This document shows, in pieces, positions 29,231 through 37,197 of a stretch of 40,390 bases of DNA (positions are counted from its first letter, which is position 1; every line of letters begins with the position of its first letter). The position numbers and the translations under genes are program-made. The stretch lies in IMG/VR virus record IMGVR_UViG_3300045240_000185, positions 1 through 40,390 of that record; one strand, written 5' to 3'. The notes below the pieces were generated by a model. That model had not been told where the DNA came from. It saw only the letters and a program-made list of their open reading frames with translations, and ran no database searches. Source of the stretch: a virus.

Positions 29231-31354
29231 TTAACGCCCCGGTCCCATGGGCAGCATGTTGGGCGGCGGGTTCGGGACGACGACGTTGCCAGACGGCGCG
29301 CCGCCGGGAGGCATGGCCGGCCCACCACCGCCGGGAGGGGGTGGCGCGAGAGGCAGGCCCGCTCCGGGCGACGGCACCGGGTTCGGAGGCATGCCGCCGG
29401 GCATCGGTCCCGACGGCGGGGTACCGGGCGTGCCGGGCACGCTGGTGACGGCACCGGTCTGCAGGCCGGCCATCTCGGCCGGGCTGGGGTTGCCCGCGGC
29501 GTTGACGCGTTTGGCCTGGATGGTGCCCAGTTTCTGGAACACGGCATCCTTTAACTGTTGCTGGATCTCGGGGCTCTGCTTCAGGTCGTGCAACAGCCAC
29601 GAGCGCTCCACCTCGTCGGGGTTGCCGCCGGCCTCGGTGACCGCGTCCTCGTAGGTGATCAACTTGAGCTGCATCTTCTCGCCGATGGATCTGATCTGGA
29701 TGATCTCGTTGCTCGGCGTACTTGGGCTCAACCGCACGGTGTAGCGGTGAATGCCCTCGAGGTCGGCGGGGTCCATGCGCAGCCAGGAGCCCTTGGTCTG
29801 GCCGGCGCCGCGACCACCCGTCTTGCCGGGCTGTTCGCCCCAGGCGTAGACCGACTCGGCGATCCTGTTCTCGATCAGCCAGGACTCGAAGCCGGTCCTC
29901 TCGGCGAGCGCCACTTCCGCGTTAGAGACGATGGGGTTGAAGGCGAGCCCGGCGAGGTAGGCGGCCTGGTTGAGGGCGTACCCCGACTGGTCGGCGCCCA
30001 CCGCGCCACTGAAGGCGGCCGGCATAGCCCGTTCGACCAGTTGCTGCACGTTGGTGAGCAGCTTTGAGGCGTCCTGCCCGGACTGGGGCTGGTCGACGGG
30101 GGTGACGTCGAAGGGGTAGAGCTTGCCCGGCTCCAATCGGTCCTGGACGGCCTGCTCCTGGCCGCTGGCCCCGTACGGCAGCCCCGGGATCTGATTCGGG
30201 TTGGTGGTCTGCTTCCAGGCCGGGAAGCCGGTCAGGTAGGCCGAGTTGCCCTGCATCGTCAGCAGGGAGTCGATCAGTCTGAAGAGCTGCAGGTAGCCGT
30301 ACAGGACGCTCAGGCCGGCGTGCTCTGGCAGTCTCGACGCCGTGGTGATGCCGAGGGCGTGGAAGTACGGCCCTCGGAGCGTGTGCAGGTGGGGATCGCC
30401 GTAGCTGTGCTGCGTGACCTTGCACAGGGTGGACTGGTCGTTGCCTTTGGCGATCTGGTTGGGACCCGAGAGGCACACCACCTGCACGTGCTCGTCCCAG
30501 GCCTCGATGCATTTCAGGGTGGTGGAGCCGGCCGTCTTCATGATGTGGCTCCACTCGGGCCGCGCGAGCTGCGCCGCCTGCGGATCGAAGGAGCGGTCCT
30601 TGCTCGGAGCTCGGACGTTGCCACTGCTATCGAGCTCGGCGCCGAAGCGTTCGAGGGCTTCGAGATAGGGCACGTCCTTGATCTCCACCACGCTGGTGTA
30701 GCCGTTCTCGTTGCGCGTGTAATAGAACGATTCGGGCGGCACGTCGGTGGTGGCGATCGGGTACGGCAGGCCGAGCTTGAGGTTCTCGGTGTGCTTGTCG
30801 TACGCCATGTCCTGGGCGTGCTGATCGAGACCGTCCTGCTCGAGCTCTTTCTGATAACTCTCGGAGTCGAGCGCGTACGTGCTCCACGCCGCGGCGCTTC
30901 TTTCCAGGGTTTTGAGGATGCCCTCGCCTTTGACAGCCAGGGACCACATGAAGAGGCGGCTGAGCTGCCGTCGGGCTTCCTGTTCCTGGCGCTGCCACGA
31001 GGCCTCGAAGAAGCGTTCCCTGCGGGTGGAGTTCTCCTGGTAGACGTCGCCGAAGCCGACGGGACGGAAACCGACGGTGGGGGCGTTGACACTCAGGGCG
31101 GCGGCCACGTTCTGGGCGATGTGCAGGGCCAGTGGCGCTCTGACCTCCACCGCCGTCTTTCTATACGCCTCGGGGATCTCGATCGGGAAATTCGAGAACA
31201 GGGTGGCGTCGATGTCGCGGTACAGGACATCGCGATCGTGGAAGTCGCGCTGCAACTGGTCGGCGAGCTCGCACGTGAGTTGCTGCATGGTCTCTTCCGC
31301 GGACGCGGACTTGCCCCACCCGTTCGACGAGCCGGTCTTTGTGAGAGTGGCCAT
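29231..31354 (-). CDS. Portal protein (707 aa)
   Basis: Start ATG 31354, six bases behind the large terminase stop. The helix-rich body has PLALHIAQNVAAALSVN near the front, a central strand region and a long helix with QSGYALNQAAYLAGLAFNPI, typical of podoviral-size portals. A Pro/Gly-rich tail of about 80 residues ends the protein. As a dodecamer it would form the DNA gate and the attachment point for the connector. Gene order terminase-portal supports the call. Confidence 0.8.
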   Translation of the reverse strand: MATLTKTGSSNGWGKSASAEETMQQLTCELADQLQRDFHDRDVLYRDIDATLFSNFPIEIPEAYRKTAVEVRAPLALHIAQNVAAALSVNAPTVGFRPVGFGDVYQENSTRRERFFEASWQRQEQEARRQLSRLFMWSLAVKGEGILKTLERSAAAWSTYALDSESYQKELEQDGLDQHAQDMAYDKHTENLKLGLPYPIATTDVPPESFYYTRNENGYTSVVEIKDVPYLEALERFGAELDSSGNVRAPSKDRSFDPQAAQLARPEWSHIMKTAGSTTLKCIEAWDEHVQVVCLSGPNQIAKGNDQSTLCKVTQHSYGDPHLHTLRGPYFHALGITTASRLPEHAGLSVLYGYLQLFRLIDSLLTMQGNSAYLTGFPAWKQTTNPNQIPGLPYGASGQEQAVQDRLEPGKLYPFDVTPVDQPQSGQDASKLLTNVQQLVERAMPAAFSGAVGADQSGYALNQAAYLAGLAFNPIVSNAEVALAERTGFESWLIENRIAESVYAWGEQPGKTGGRGAGQTKGSWLRMDPADLEGIHRYTVRLSPSTPSNEIIQIRSIGEKMQLKLITYEDAVTEAGGNPDEVERSWLLHDLKQSPEIQQQLKDAVFQKLGTIQAKRVNAAGNPSPAEMAGLQTGAVTSVPGTPGTPPSGPMPGGMPPNPVPSPGAGLPLAPPPPGGGGPAMPPGGAPSGNVVVPNPPPNMLPMGPGR

Positions 31355-31359
31355 CAGCC

Positions 31360-32706
31360 CTAGCCAAACCTCAAGGCGATCGGCTCGGTGGGCCGGGGCG
31401 GCTGCGCTTCGGCACACAGGCCGTAGCGAAAGGCATCGGGCGCGTGGTCTTCGGTCTTGGTGCCCCGCACCGTATCGGCGAGGTCCTCGGGATCGAGCGG
31501 GTCCACCACCATGCTGGGCAACGTCCGCGTCAGATTGGGAGCGCAGCCGTTCAGGATCTGCAATCGCGGCGGTCCCGCATCGTGAGCCAGCGCTCGCCTG
31601 ACGATAGCCCACCCCTGCTTTCTCGAATTCATGCCGGGGTGGACGGGCTTGACCCCGTGCGCCCAGTACACGGCCGCGATACTGGGCCTTTGCTGCTCCG
31701 TCCTGAGGTTGAACATGCTCGGGTCCAGGATCCGGAGATTGAGACGCTCGGCCCCACTATGAGCCACGATCGCCTGGGCCTGCTGCTCGTCTCTCAAGCC
31801 AGCCGCGTAGAGCTCGCGGTAGACAAAGATTCTTCTGGTTTCCGGTTCTCTTGCAAACCACAGGCAGCAGAACGGCACGGCGAAGCCGTAGTCGACGGCC
31901 AGCCATCTGGGCCATTCGGGTGGGATCTCGAATCTCGGCACCACGTGCAGGGACGGATCCCATTCCGTGAAATACATGCCCTCGGCCGCCACCCACTGCC
32001 CGAGCCTGAGCCGCTGGTACAGGAAGCCGGTCAGGCTATCCAGGGTGGCGATGTACTCCCTGCCGAAGTCGGTCCAGCCGTCCTGCTGATAGAGCATCGG
32101 GTTGTCTTCGTGCGTGCTTTCGAGCAGCTCGCACTCGCCGGCATTGCAGCGTTGCTTCAGCCAGTGATCGGGTGAGCTCGGGTTGCAATCAGCCACGATT
32201 TGCCGATAACTCAGCACCCCATTTCTGAGCCCGCGCAGGAGCATCGCCCAGTCGTCCTCGTCTAATTCCGTGGCTTCCTGGACGTACACGACGTCGAATT
32301 CGGTGGACCCGATTTTCTCCGGATCGTCCAGTCCGGCGACCATAATTCGTGCCCCGGACGGGTAGCGATATTCCTGATCTCCCTCGTGAAATCGGACCTG
32401 ATTCGGCCGCGGAAGAACCTTGTTTTCCAGGGTCGCCATGGCGCTCTGGGTGAGGCTTTTCCGGGTCTTCCGCACGATGGCCGCACGGATCGGTTTCTGC
32501 ATCGCAATCAGGTTCAATTTCTCTAAACAGGCACGGCTTTTTCCGGTCCCGGCAGGCCCCGAAAGTAAGACCTCTCGACGCCGACTTCGGAACAATTCCA
32601 GAGCCGCCCCGTGCGGTTGATAGGGCGCCTCGTCCGGGCTTGCTTCGGTGCCCCACTCCACCGTGGCCGGCCGCCCCGCCTGGCTGAGCTTGTTACTCGG
32701 CGGCAT
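31360..32706 (-). CDS. terL: Terminase large subunit (448 aa)
   Basis: The ATPase domain has Walker A GPAGTGKS at 50-57 and Walker B FDVVYVQEATE at 137-147. An RNase-H-like nuclease domain begins with WLAVDYGF (Asp272) and ends with a HAPDAFRYGL segment carrying a late acidic residue. It pumps and cuts DNA at the portal. ATG 32706 lies inside the last codons of the 58-residue upstream gene. Length is normal for the family. Confidence 0.95.
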   Translation of the reverse strand: MPPSNKLSQAGRPATVEWGTEASPDEAPYQPHGAALELFRSRRREVLLSGPAGTGKSRACLEKLNLIAMQKPIRAAIVRKTRKSLTQSAMATLENKVLPRPNQVRFHEGDQEYRYPSGARIMVAGLDDPEKIGSTEFDVVYVQEATELDEDDWAMLLRGLRNGVLSYRQIVADCNPSSPDHWLKQRCNAGECELLESTHEDNPMLYQQDGWTDFGREYIATLDSLTGFLYQRLRLGQWVAAEGMYFTEWDPSLHVVPRFEIPPEWPRWLAVDYGFAVPFCCLWFAREPETRRIFVYRELYAAGLRDEQQAQAIVAHSGAERLNLRILDPSMFNLRTEQQRPSIAAVYWAHGVKPVHPGMNSRKQGWAIVRRALAHDAGPPRLQILNGCAPNLTRTLPSMVVDPLDPEDLADTVRGTKTEDHAPDAFRYGLCAEAQPPRPTEPIALRFG

Positions 32707-32869
32707 CTTTCACCACCGTCTCCGTCTCAGCCCGGTGCGCCAGCAGCTCCAGCCCACGCCAGTCCTCGAGCAGGTGCAACCCCCAGTAGTGCTCGACCCG
32801 ATTCCCCGAGGACGCCAACTGCGCACCCACATCGTGCAACAGCACCAGCAACGCTCTCAACGCCGGCAT
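32693..32869 (-). CDS. Small protein before the large terminase (58 aa)
   Basis: ATG 32869 to a TAA that overlaps the terminase start by 14 bases. The sequence PALRALLVLLHDVGAQLA leads to RVEHYWGLHLLEDWRGLELL, mostly helical. It is the first gene behind the CGTGAAACA repeats. Function unknown. Confidence 0.55.
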   Translation of the reverse strand: MPALRALLVLLHDVGAQLASSGNRVEHYWGLHLLEDWRGLELLAHRAETETVVKDAAE

Positions 32870-32887
32870 GGTAGCCGAAAACTCAAC

Positions 32888-32911
32888 CGTGAAACATTGT
32901 CGTGAAACAAT
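32888..32911 (-). promoter_or_regulatory. Tandem CGTGAAACA repeats upstream of the terminase-structural genes
   Basis: CGTGAAACA occurs at 32888-32896 and 32901-32909, 13 bases apart, in a short AT-rich stretch just before ATG 32869. The two direct repeats could be an activator or repressor site controlling the late operon. No clear -10 box can be assigned. Confidence 0.4.
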
Positions 32912-32915
32912 TTAG

Positions 32916-33125
32916 TTAGGACACTCCGGACGAACTGCGCACGACGGGATGCGGCTTTCGCCCTCCTCGCTTCAGTCGCTCGTCCTTCACCCGGCATCGA
33001 GCACACGCCCCACCGTAGTACCACTGGCAGCACGTAGAACAGAATTTCAGAATTCTGTTTTCGCTGACGTGGGATGTGCCGTTCTGGGGGTATAGGATTC
33101 CGGGCTCGCGAACGGATCGGGGCAC
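32916..33125 (-). CDS. Possible small zinc-ribbon protein or truncated HNH N-terminus
   Basis: A frame from GTG 33125 gives 69 residues. The end carries FCSTCCQWYYGGACARCR followed by ERLKRGGRKPH, a four-Cys ribbon with a basic tail like the front of phage HNH enzymes, but no HNH core follows before the stop at 32916. It may be a decayed or truncated nuclease between the small and large terminase genes. The start is uncertain. Confidence 0.35.
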   Translation of the reverse strand: MPRSVREPGILYPQNGTSHVSENRILKFCSTCCQWYYGGACARCRVKDERLKRGGRKPHPVVRSSSGVS

Positions 33126-33216
33126 GTGGGGGAGTGGCCCTCGTCCTGGTGAGCGTGACCGCCCGCGGCGCTCGAGGACGGCTCCGTGGTCTGAGAGGCT
33201 CGTTACAAACAGTGGT

Positions 33217-33242
33217 CCTACGCTTGCTTGCACAAGCGTAGG
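33217..33242 (-). terminator. Perfect hairpin after the small terminase gene
   Basis: CCTACGCTTG and CAAGCGTAGG are perfect 10-base arms around a six-base loop, 26 bases past the small terminase stop. The minus strand continues ACCACTGTTTG without a long U-tract. It could reduce read-through or be a processing site separating terS from terL. Confidence 0.5.
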
Positions 33243-33267
33243 TGGCACCAACAGTTAGTGGGTGTTG

Positions 33268-33744
33268 TTAGAGCACGGATGCAGGGTCAACACCAGCAAT
33301 AGACTTAATGATCTGGTTGACCGCAACATCGACTTTTTCTCTGTACAGGTCTGGTTTCCGGGCTCTCAGTAGCAGCATCAGAAGCTGGTCTGAGTACTCA
33401 ATCTTAGAATCGGTACCGACAGGCTCACCGTGCCAGTAACTGGTACGAGTGTAAGGGCTACCTTCGGTAGCACGTCGCCAAGCTTCACGTTCGAGGCGTT
33501 CGGTAGCAGCTTCGCCGGCAAGTTTGACCGCAGTTGCGAATTGCTCATCACGTTCAATCCATGTGTAGTACGTACCACGTGAGACGCCGGCAGCAACAAC
33601 AGCGCTTGTCACATTAGCCCAGCGTACATAGTCCTGTAGGAACGCGTGTTTGGCACGTATAGCCTCGCTCCGGGTTAACCGGGTGATGTTTGAGGCAAGC
33701 CGTTGTTCGTGTGACCGTGCAGGCAAGAGTGGGGGAGCAGTCAT
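33268..33744 (-). CDS. terS: Terminase small subunit-like protein (158 aa)
   Basis: A helix-turn-helix of terminase type at about 38-70 (NVTSAVVAAGVSRGTYYTWI) is followed by a helical oligomerisation region, and the typical YSDQLLMLLLRARKPDLYRE near 118-138. The C-terminus is short. It would bind the packaging site and load the large subunit. The base composition looks clearly less GC-rich than the structural genes, and about 400 bp separate it from the next late gene, so it may have been acquired separately. Confidence 0.75.
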   Translation of the reverse strand: MTAPPLLPARSHEQRLASNITRLTRSEAIRAKHAFLQDYVRWANVTSAVVAAGVSRGTYYTWIERDEQFATAVKLAGEAATERLEREAWRRATEGSPYTRTSYWHGEPVGTDSKIEYSDQLLMLLLRARKPDLYREKVDVAVNQIIKSIAGVDPASVL

Positions 33745-33826
33745 GGTGGTAGGCGCTTAAAGGATAGAAGCACGCGAGAGGGTGAGCGTCAACGGACGCT
33801 GTAACCGTTGCGTAATCTGAGAATCC

Positions 33827-33855
33827 TTGCAGACTCTATAGCGATCCGCTATATT
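33827..33855 (+). promoter_or_regulatory. Leaderless promoter for the GP88 module
   Basis: TTGCAG at 33827-33832, 17 bases, then TATATT at 33850-33855; ATG 33863 lies seven bases after the -10 box. The transcript would begin at or next to the start codon, and no Shine-Dalgarno is present. This is the best sigma-70-type promoter seen in the window. Confidence 0.65.
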
Positions 33856-33862
33856 GCTCTGC

Positions 33863-34033
33863 ATGGCACTCAACACATGGCGCGTCGCGCTGAGCGATCC
33901 GAACGATCCGGGTTCGGATCGTGTTCTGGTAATGACCGAAGATGAAGTACGCGATACGTACCCGCAATTCGCAGGCCGGCCTGCGCAGTTCGTTGACCGG
34001 GATGGCGTTCACGTTTCGGTTGAGGCGATCTGA
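33863..34033 (+). CDS. Small hypothetical protein, leaderless (56 aa)
   Basis: ATG 33863 to TGA 34033, overlapping the next start (TGATG). It reads MALNTWRVALSDPNDPGSDR, then a DEVRDTYPQFAGRPAQFVDR segment and a strand end. Small acidic protein of unknown role at the head of the module. Confidence 0.6.
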   Translation: MALNTWRVALSDPNDPGSDRVLVMTEDEVRDTYPQFAGRPAQFVDRDGVHVSVEAI

Positions 34034-34725
34034 TGCGCCACTACATTCCGCGCCGGTACGTACCGGGTACGACGACCTTATTGCTAACCGAAGCACGGAA
34101 AATGCCGTGCGCCAGCTGGTCGCTGCCGGCACGTGAGGCCTGTCCGTACGCGTTCTACGGTGACGACACCATCTGCGGCAATTGCTACGCAACCAAGGGC
34201 TCGTACACGCAGTATCCGTCAGTCAAAAAAGCTCAACGCGCTCGTTTCGAGTGGGTACGTGAGTGCCTGAAAACAGATACGGGTACCGATTCATTCGTTT
34301 CGACCATGGTTGAGACGATTACGCGGACAGGCAACCCGTACTTCCGGGTTCACGATTCCGGCGATCTCTTCTCGCCAGCCTATGTCTGGGCATGGGTACG
34401 CATCACGCAAGCGCTGCCCGGCATTCGTTTCTGGTTTCCCACACGTTCCTGGCGCCCGCTGACCATGACAAAAATCTCCCCGGCTACTAAGATTGCCTGG
34501 GAACTGGCGCTACTGGCGCTAGCAGCCGAACCCAACGTGACGGTACGGCCGTCAGCGCTCTTTTTCAACGCTCCGGCACCGGTCATCCCCGGACTGTCGG
34601 CCGGATCGACCGCAGCCGATGATGGCTCGTTTACGTGCCCGGCGTCCAAACAGGACAACGAATGTCGCGACTGTCGCGCGTGCTGGGACGCGCCAACCAT
34701 GCCGATTAGCTACCGGGCGCACTGA
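34033..34725 (+). CDS. GP88-family protein (230 aa)
   Basis: It matches phage proteins of the GP88 type (Gene product 88). Front half: MPCASWSLPAREACPYAF, then ICGNCYATKGSYTQYPSV with Cys26, Cys37, Cys48 and Cys51, and FRVHDSGDLFSPAYVWAW. The end has a second Cys cluster (Cys202, 211, 214, 217). The Cys sets suggest a metal or Fe-S site. Family function is unknown although it is widespread in phages. It lies in a small plus-strand module apart from the replication operon. Confidence 0.8.
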   Translation: MRHYIPRRYVPGTTTLLLTEARKMPCASWSLPAREACPYAFYGDDTICGNCYATKGSYTQYPSVKKAQRARFEWVRECLKTDTGTDSFVSTMVETITRTGNPYFRVHDSGDLFSPAYVWAWVRITQALPGIRFWFPTRSWRPLTMTKISPATKIAWELALLALAAEPNVTVRPSALFFNAPAPVIPGLSAGSTAADDGSFTCPASKQDNECRDCRACWDAPTMPISYRAH

Positions 34726-34898
34726 TGCGCCCGGATTTCGAAGCGGCCTACCGGCGTCTAGCCGCTGCCGTACTGGCCTATGACGCCGCTATCCAACTGA
34801 CGGCCGCTACCGGATCCGGGCAGCGATGGGTAGCCGACGAGCCCGACCTCGACATCCTGTACGAACGCATGCTGGTCGCTGCCCGGCAAGCGCTCTAG
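34725..34898 (+). CDS. Small helical protein (57 aa)
   Basis: ATG 34725 overlaps the GP88 stop (TGATG). It is Ala/Leu-rich and helical (FEAAYRRLAAAVLAYDAAIQ; DILYERMLVAARQAL). Function unknown. Confidence 0.55.
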   Translation: MRPDFEAAYRRLAAAVLAYDAAIQLTAATGSGQRWVADEPDLDILYERMLVAARQAL

Positions 34899-34912
34899 CT
34901 CACTCTTTCAAA

Positions 34913-34925
34913 AAGGATTGGCACC
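34913..34925 (+). promoter_or_regulatory. Repeated ribosome-binding module, copy 1
   Basis: AAGGATTGGCACC lies just before ATG 34927, with AAGGA ten bases upstream of the start. The identical 13 bases occur at 35286-35298 before ATG 35303. Confidence 0.5.
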
Positions 34926-34926
34926 C

Positions 34927-35145
34927 ATGAACTGCGAATACTTCACCGACACCGATTGCGAGCAATGCTCAAACCCGGTCGTCGCACACGTTGAGCCCAA
35001 ACCCACCGGGCAGTTTGCTCCGGCCGCGCTGTGCATCACCCACACGTTTATGTGGGTGCGCGATCACGAGTGGCACCTCGGCACGGAATGGTCCATTGTC
35101 GCCATCTCATCCGAAGCGGCTCGAGCCTTGGCCAACGTCTCGTGA
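34927..35145 (+). CDS. Small Cys/His-rich protein (72 aa)
   Basis: MNCEYFTDTDCEQCSNPVVA at the front and ALCITHTFMWVRDHEWH further on give Cys and His pairs for a likely zinc site. The stop overlaps the next start (GTGA). Function unknown. Confidence 0.6.
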   Translation: MNCEYFTDTDCEQCSNPVVAHVEPKPTGQFAPAALCITHTFMWVRDHEWHLGTEWSIVAISSEAARALANVS

Positions 35146-35273
35146 ACTGGGACGAGCTCGTGTACCGGGTGACCATGCTCGTGGTCATCCTCGCACTCGT
35201 GTGGCTGTTCGTAGCGCCTATGCCGGACCACCAGCCACTCGTGCAATTCACCCATCAGGTTCTCGTTTCATGA
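35142..35273 (+). CDS. Small membrane protein (43 aa)
   Basis: GTG 35142 overlaps the previous stop (GTGA). One hydrophobic span, VTMLVVILALVWLFVAPM, follows a short front (VNWDELVYR). Role unknown; superinfection or membrane effects are possible. Confidence 0.6.
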   Translation: MNWDELVYRVTMLVVILALVWLFVAPMPDHQPLVQFTHQVLVS

Positions 35274-35285
35274 CTTCTCTCGACC

Positions 35286-35298
35286 AAGGATTGGCACC
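35286..35298 (+). promoter_or_regulatory. Repeated ribosome-binding module, copy 2
   Basis: AAGGATTGGCACC is identical to 34913-34925 and precedes ATG 35303 by four bases. It supports 35303, not ATG 35270, as the start of the next gene. Confidence 0.5.
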
Positions 35299-35302
35299 AC
35301 TC

Positions 35303-35503
35303 ATGTCTCGTATCAACATGGACGACCGTACCCTGCTCGGCCGGGCTCAACCCCCGGCCCTTCCGGACGCGGTCGTTTCCTCGCCCGGATCCACCACCTT
35401 CGGCCGCATTAACCGCGTCCTGGCCACCCTCATCTTTGGCGCGGTGATGTTCCTCGCCGGCGTTGTCTGCACCACCACCGTGCTGCCCGGTGGTCTGGCA
35501 TGA
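35303..35503 (+). CDS. Small membrane protein (66 aa)
   Basis: The start is ATG 35303 by the repeated ribosome-binding module; ATG 35270 would add 11 residues and overlap the previous stop (ATGA). A polar front is followed by one membrane span (VLATLIFGAVMFLAGVVCTT) near the C-terminus. The gene is coupled by ATGA to the next. Confidence 0.55.
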   Translation: MSRINMDDRTLLGRAQPPALPDAVVSSPGSTTFGRINRVLATLIFGAVMFLAGVVCTTTVLPGGLA

Positions 35504-35817
35504 CGTACGTGACACAGCGTCACCCTTCGGGGTGGCGCGTCCTGGACGACGCCGGTTCCGTCGTCAAACAGTTCGGCCCCGGCGCGTCCGGGGCTTCGGC
35601 CGCCGCTCAGTACGTGGCAGCACTCCACTCCCGGCAAGTGCCCGCGTTCGATCTCCGCGCGTGGCGCCGTAGTCACGGGCTCACCCTCAAGGCACTGGCC
35701 AGTGTCCTCGGCGTGTACTGGATCACGGTCCAGCGCTGGGAAACCGGCGCGCAGGCCATCCCACCCTATCTCCACCTCGCGCTCGAGCGACTCGAGCAGA
35801 AAGCTTCCGAACTGTAG
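35500..35817 (+). CDS. Xre/Cro-type helix-turn-helix protein (105 aa)
   Basis: A strand-rich front (about 1-48) precedes an HTH of Xre type at 52-100: DLRAWRRSHGLTLKALASVL, GVYWITVQRWETGAQAIPP and LHLALERL. It probably binds DNA as a dimer. ATG 35500 overlaps the previous stop. It may control this module, or oppose the repressor of the control region. The extra N-terminal domain is not recognised. Confidence 0.8.
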   Translation: MTYVTQRHPSGWRVLDDAGSVVKQFGPGASGASAAAQYVAALHSRQVPAFDLRAWRRSHGLTLKALASVLGVYWITVQRWETGAQAIPPYLHLALERLEQKASEL

Positions 35818-35819
35818 CC

Positions 35820-36104
35820 ATGAGCAACACAGCCAGCACCCAGTACATCGAGATCCGCTACAACTACGCCCGCCTGTCTTATCAGCACAGCACCTTCCAC
35901 ATCGTGGGCTGGCCCGGTGCTCTGAAGCCCCATGCCAGGGCGCTGTGTGGCGTCGTTCGGATTGCCGAGCAGCCCAGCGACCGGCCATCGTGGCAAGACT
36001 GCCGCATGCTGCCACCGTCCAACATCTGCGACGACTGCGATACCGCAGCCATTCGCGCGGCTTCGGACAAGGCGCTCAGCACAGCACACTTGTGGAACCG
36101 ATGA
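35820..36104 (+). CDS. Hypothetical protein (94 aa)
   Basis: ATG 35820 lies two bases after the HTH stop. A strand-rich front (YIEIRYNYARLSYQHSTFHI) and a Cys set (CGVVRIAE...DCRMLPPSNICDDCD) suggest a small zinc-binding protein. It is the last gene of the plus-strand module. Confidence 0.6.
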   Translation: MSNTASTQYIEIRYNYARLSYQHSTFHIVGWPGALKPHARALCGVVRIAEQPSDRPSWQDCRMLPPSNICDDCDTAAIRAASDKALSTAHLWNR

Positions 36105-36164
36105 ACTCTCAGACTGAACGAACGCCCTGATACACTGGGCCGCAGCAGGCCCTCCTTTACCCAG

Positions 36165-36197
36165 CAACGCCCTCGGGTCAGTCCACCGAGGGCGTTG
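36165..36197. terminator. Strong hairpin between convergent operons
   Basis: CAACGCCCTCGG and CCGAGGGCGTTG form a perfect 12-base stem with a nine-base loop. It stands after the plus-strand module, and the stop codon of the minus-strand operon's last gene (36178-36180) lies in the loop. No U-tract follows on either strand, so termination may be bidirectional but not classic. Confidence 0.6.
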
Positions 36198-36375
36198 TTG
36201 CGTTCCAGTACTCCCGCAGTTTGGCTGACCGCAGGCTCGTGATCTGTACCCGCTCGAACCACAACTGCCGCGCCGCTACCTGATCGCCTCGTTCGAGCGC
36301 CTGCCTGGCCGCGTGCTCGAGATAGATCATCTTTTTTGCCAGCTCGCGCAGCTGCACGATCGCGTAGTCCGTCAT
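36178..36375 (-). CDS. Small helical protein (65 aa)
   Basis: ATG 36375 overlaps the previous stop (ATGA). It is strongly helical and charged (VQLRELAKKMIYLEHAARQA; VAARQLWFERVQITSLR). It is the last gene of the early operon, and its 3' end lies within the shared hairpin. Function unknown. Confidence 0.6.
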   Translation of the reverse strand: MTDYAIVQLRELAKKMIYLEHAARQALERGDQVAARQLWFERVQITSLRSAKLREYWNATTPSVD

Positions 36376-36467
36376 CGCATCCTCCGCAACCAGCGCGACA
36401 GCACCGCGGCCAGTACCAGGCTCGCCACCAGCCAGCCCCCCAGAAACCACACGACCGCTTCAGGCAC
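36372..36467 (-). CDS. Tiny membrane protein (31 aa)
   Basis: GTG 36467 overlaps the nuclease stop by eight bases, and its own stop overlaps the next ATG. One span, VVWFLGGWLVASLVLAAVL, followed by a basic end (SRWLRRMR) gives a clear inside-positive orientation. Role unknown. Confidence 0.5.
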   Translation of the reverse strand: MPEAVVWFLGGWLVASLVLAAVLSRWLRRMR

Positions 36468-37197
36468 GCCGCCGGATCCTCCGCTGCGCCTGCAACTCGC
36501 ACTCGTGCCCGTGCTCCCACTTCGCCCCACACTCCGGGCAATTCGGGTGATCGCCGGAGCACACGTACCGGTTCTGGGCGACGTCCACCGAAATACGCTG
36601 CATGCGCGTCCACAGCCCGTTGATCTGCTCCAGCCACTCCAGCGGGGTCCACTCGCGTCGGAAACGGCTGAGCGTGCCCCTGACGCGATCCAGGACGATG
36701 TACTCGAAGGCGGCCGCGTACTCGGGCTCGTCGTTCCACCGCGCCCACGTGTACAGAATCGGCTGCCACTGCTCCCGCTGCGCTCGTTCCTGCGACCACG
36801 CCCCGCGGGTGGTCTTGAAGTCGTAGATCACGCCGTCGGCACCCCACAGGTCGATGGCGCCGACGATCGGGGCGCCGAGCTCGTTCTCCGTGTCAATGGA
36901 GAAACCGCGTTCCGGGATGCCCTCGAGGTTGAGGGCGAACGTCTGCTCGAGCAGGTCGAGACCGACCGCGGTCAGCCCACGGTTTTTCGTGGGATAGCCC
37001 TTCCACATGTCCCGGAAGGCGCGCACCCCGTCCTGGCCCTGGTAGTGCGCTTCCAGCCCGTGGTGGACGGCACTGCCGAACGCCATCGCTTCGGTCACCT
37101 CGAGCGCTTCGCCGTCCACGTAGTGGGCCTTAAAAAGCATCGGGCATTGTTCAAACAAGGAGAACCGGGTGGCGCTCCAGTGCGGCATCTGGCTCAT
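36460..37197 (-). CDS. RecB/Cas4-like PD-(D/E)XK nuclease (245 aa)
   Basis: The front FSLFEQCPMLFKAHY carries Cys18 and FGSAVHHGLEAHY the His of motif I. GAIDLWGADGVIYDFKTT gives Asp116, Asp126 and Lys128 (motifs II-III), and EQWQPILYTW the Q/Y motif. A C-terminal Cys cluster (213, 220, 223, 233) together with Cys18 is what Cas4- and AddB-type enzymes use for an Fe-S cluster. It is probably a recombination or resection exonuclease. ATG 37197 overlaps the previous stop. Confidence 0.85.
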   Translation of the reverse strand: MSQMPHWSATRFSLFEQCPMLFKAHYVDGEALEVTEAMAFGSAVHHGLEAHYQGQDGVRAFRDMWKGYPTKNRGLTAVGLDLLEQTFALNLEGIPERGFSIDTENELGAPIVGAIDLWGADGVIYDFKTTRGAWSQERAQREQWQPILYTWARWNDEPEYAAAFEYIVLDRVRGTLSRFRREWTPLEWLEQINGLWTRMQRISVDVAQNRYVCSGDHPNCPECGAKWEHGHECELQAQRRIRRRA

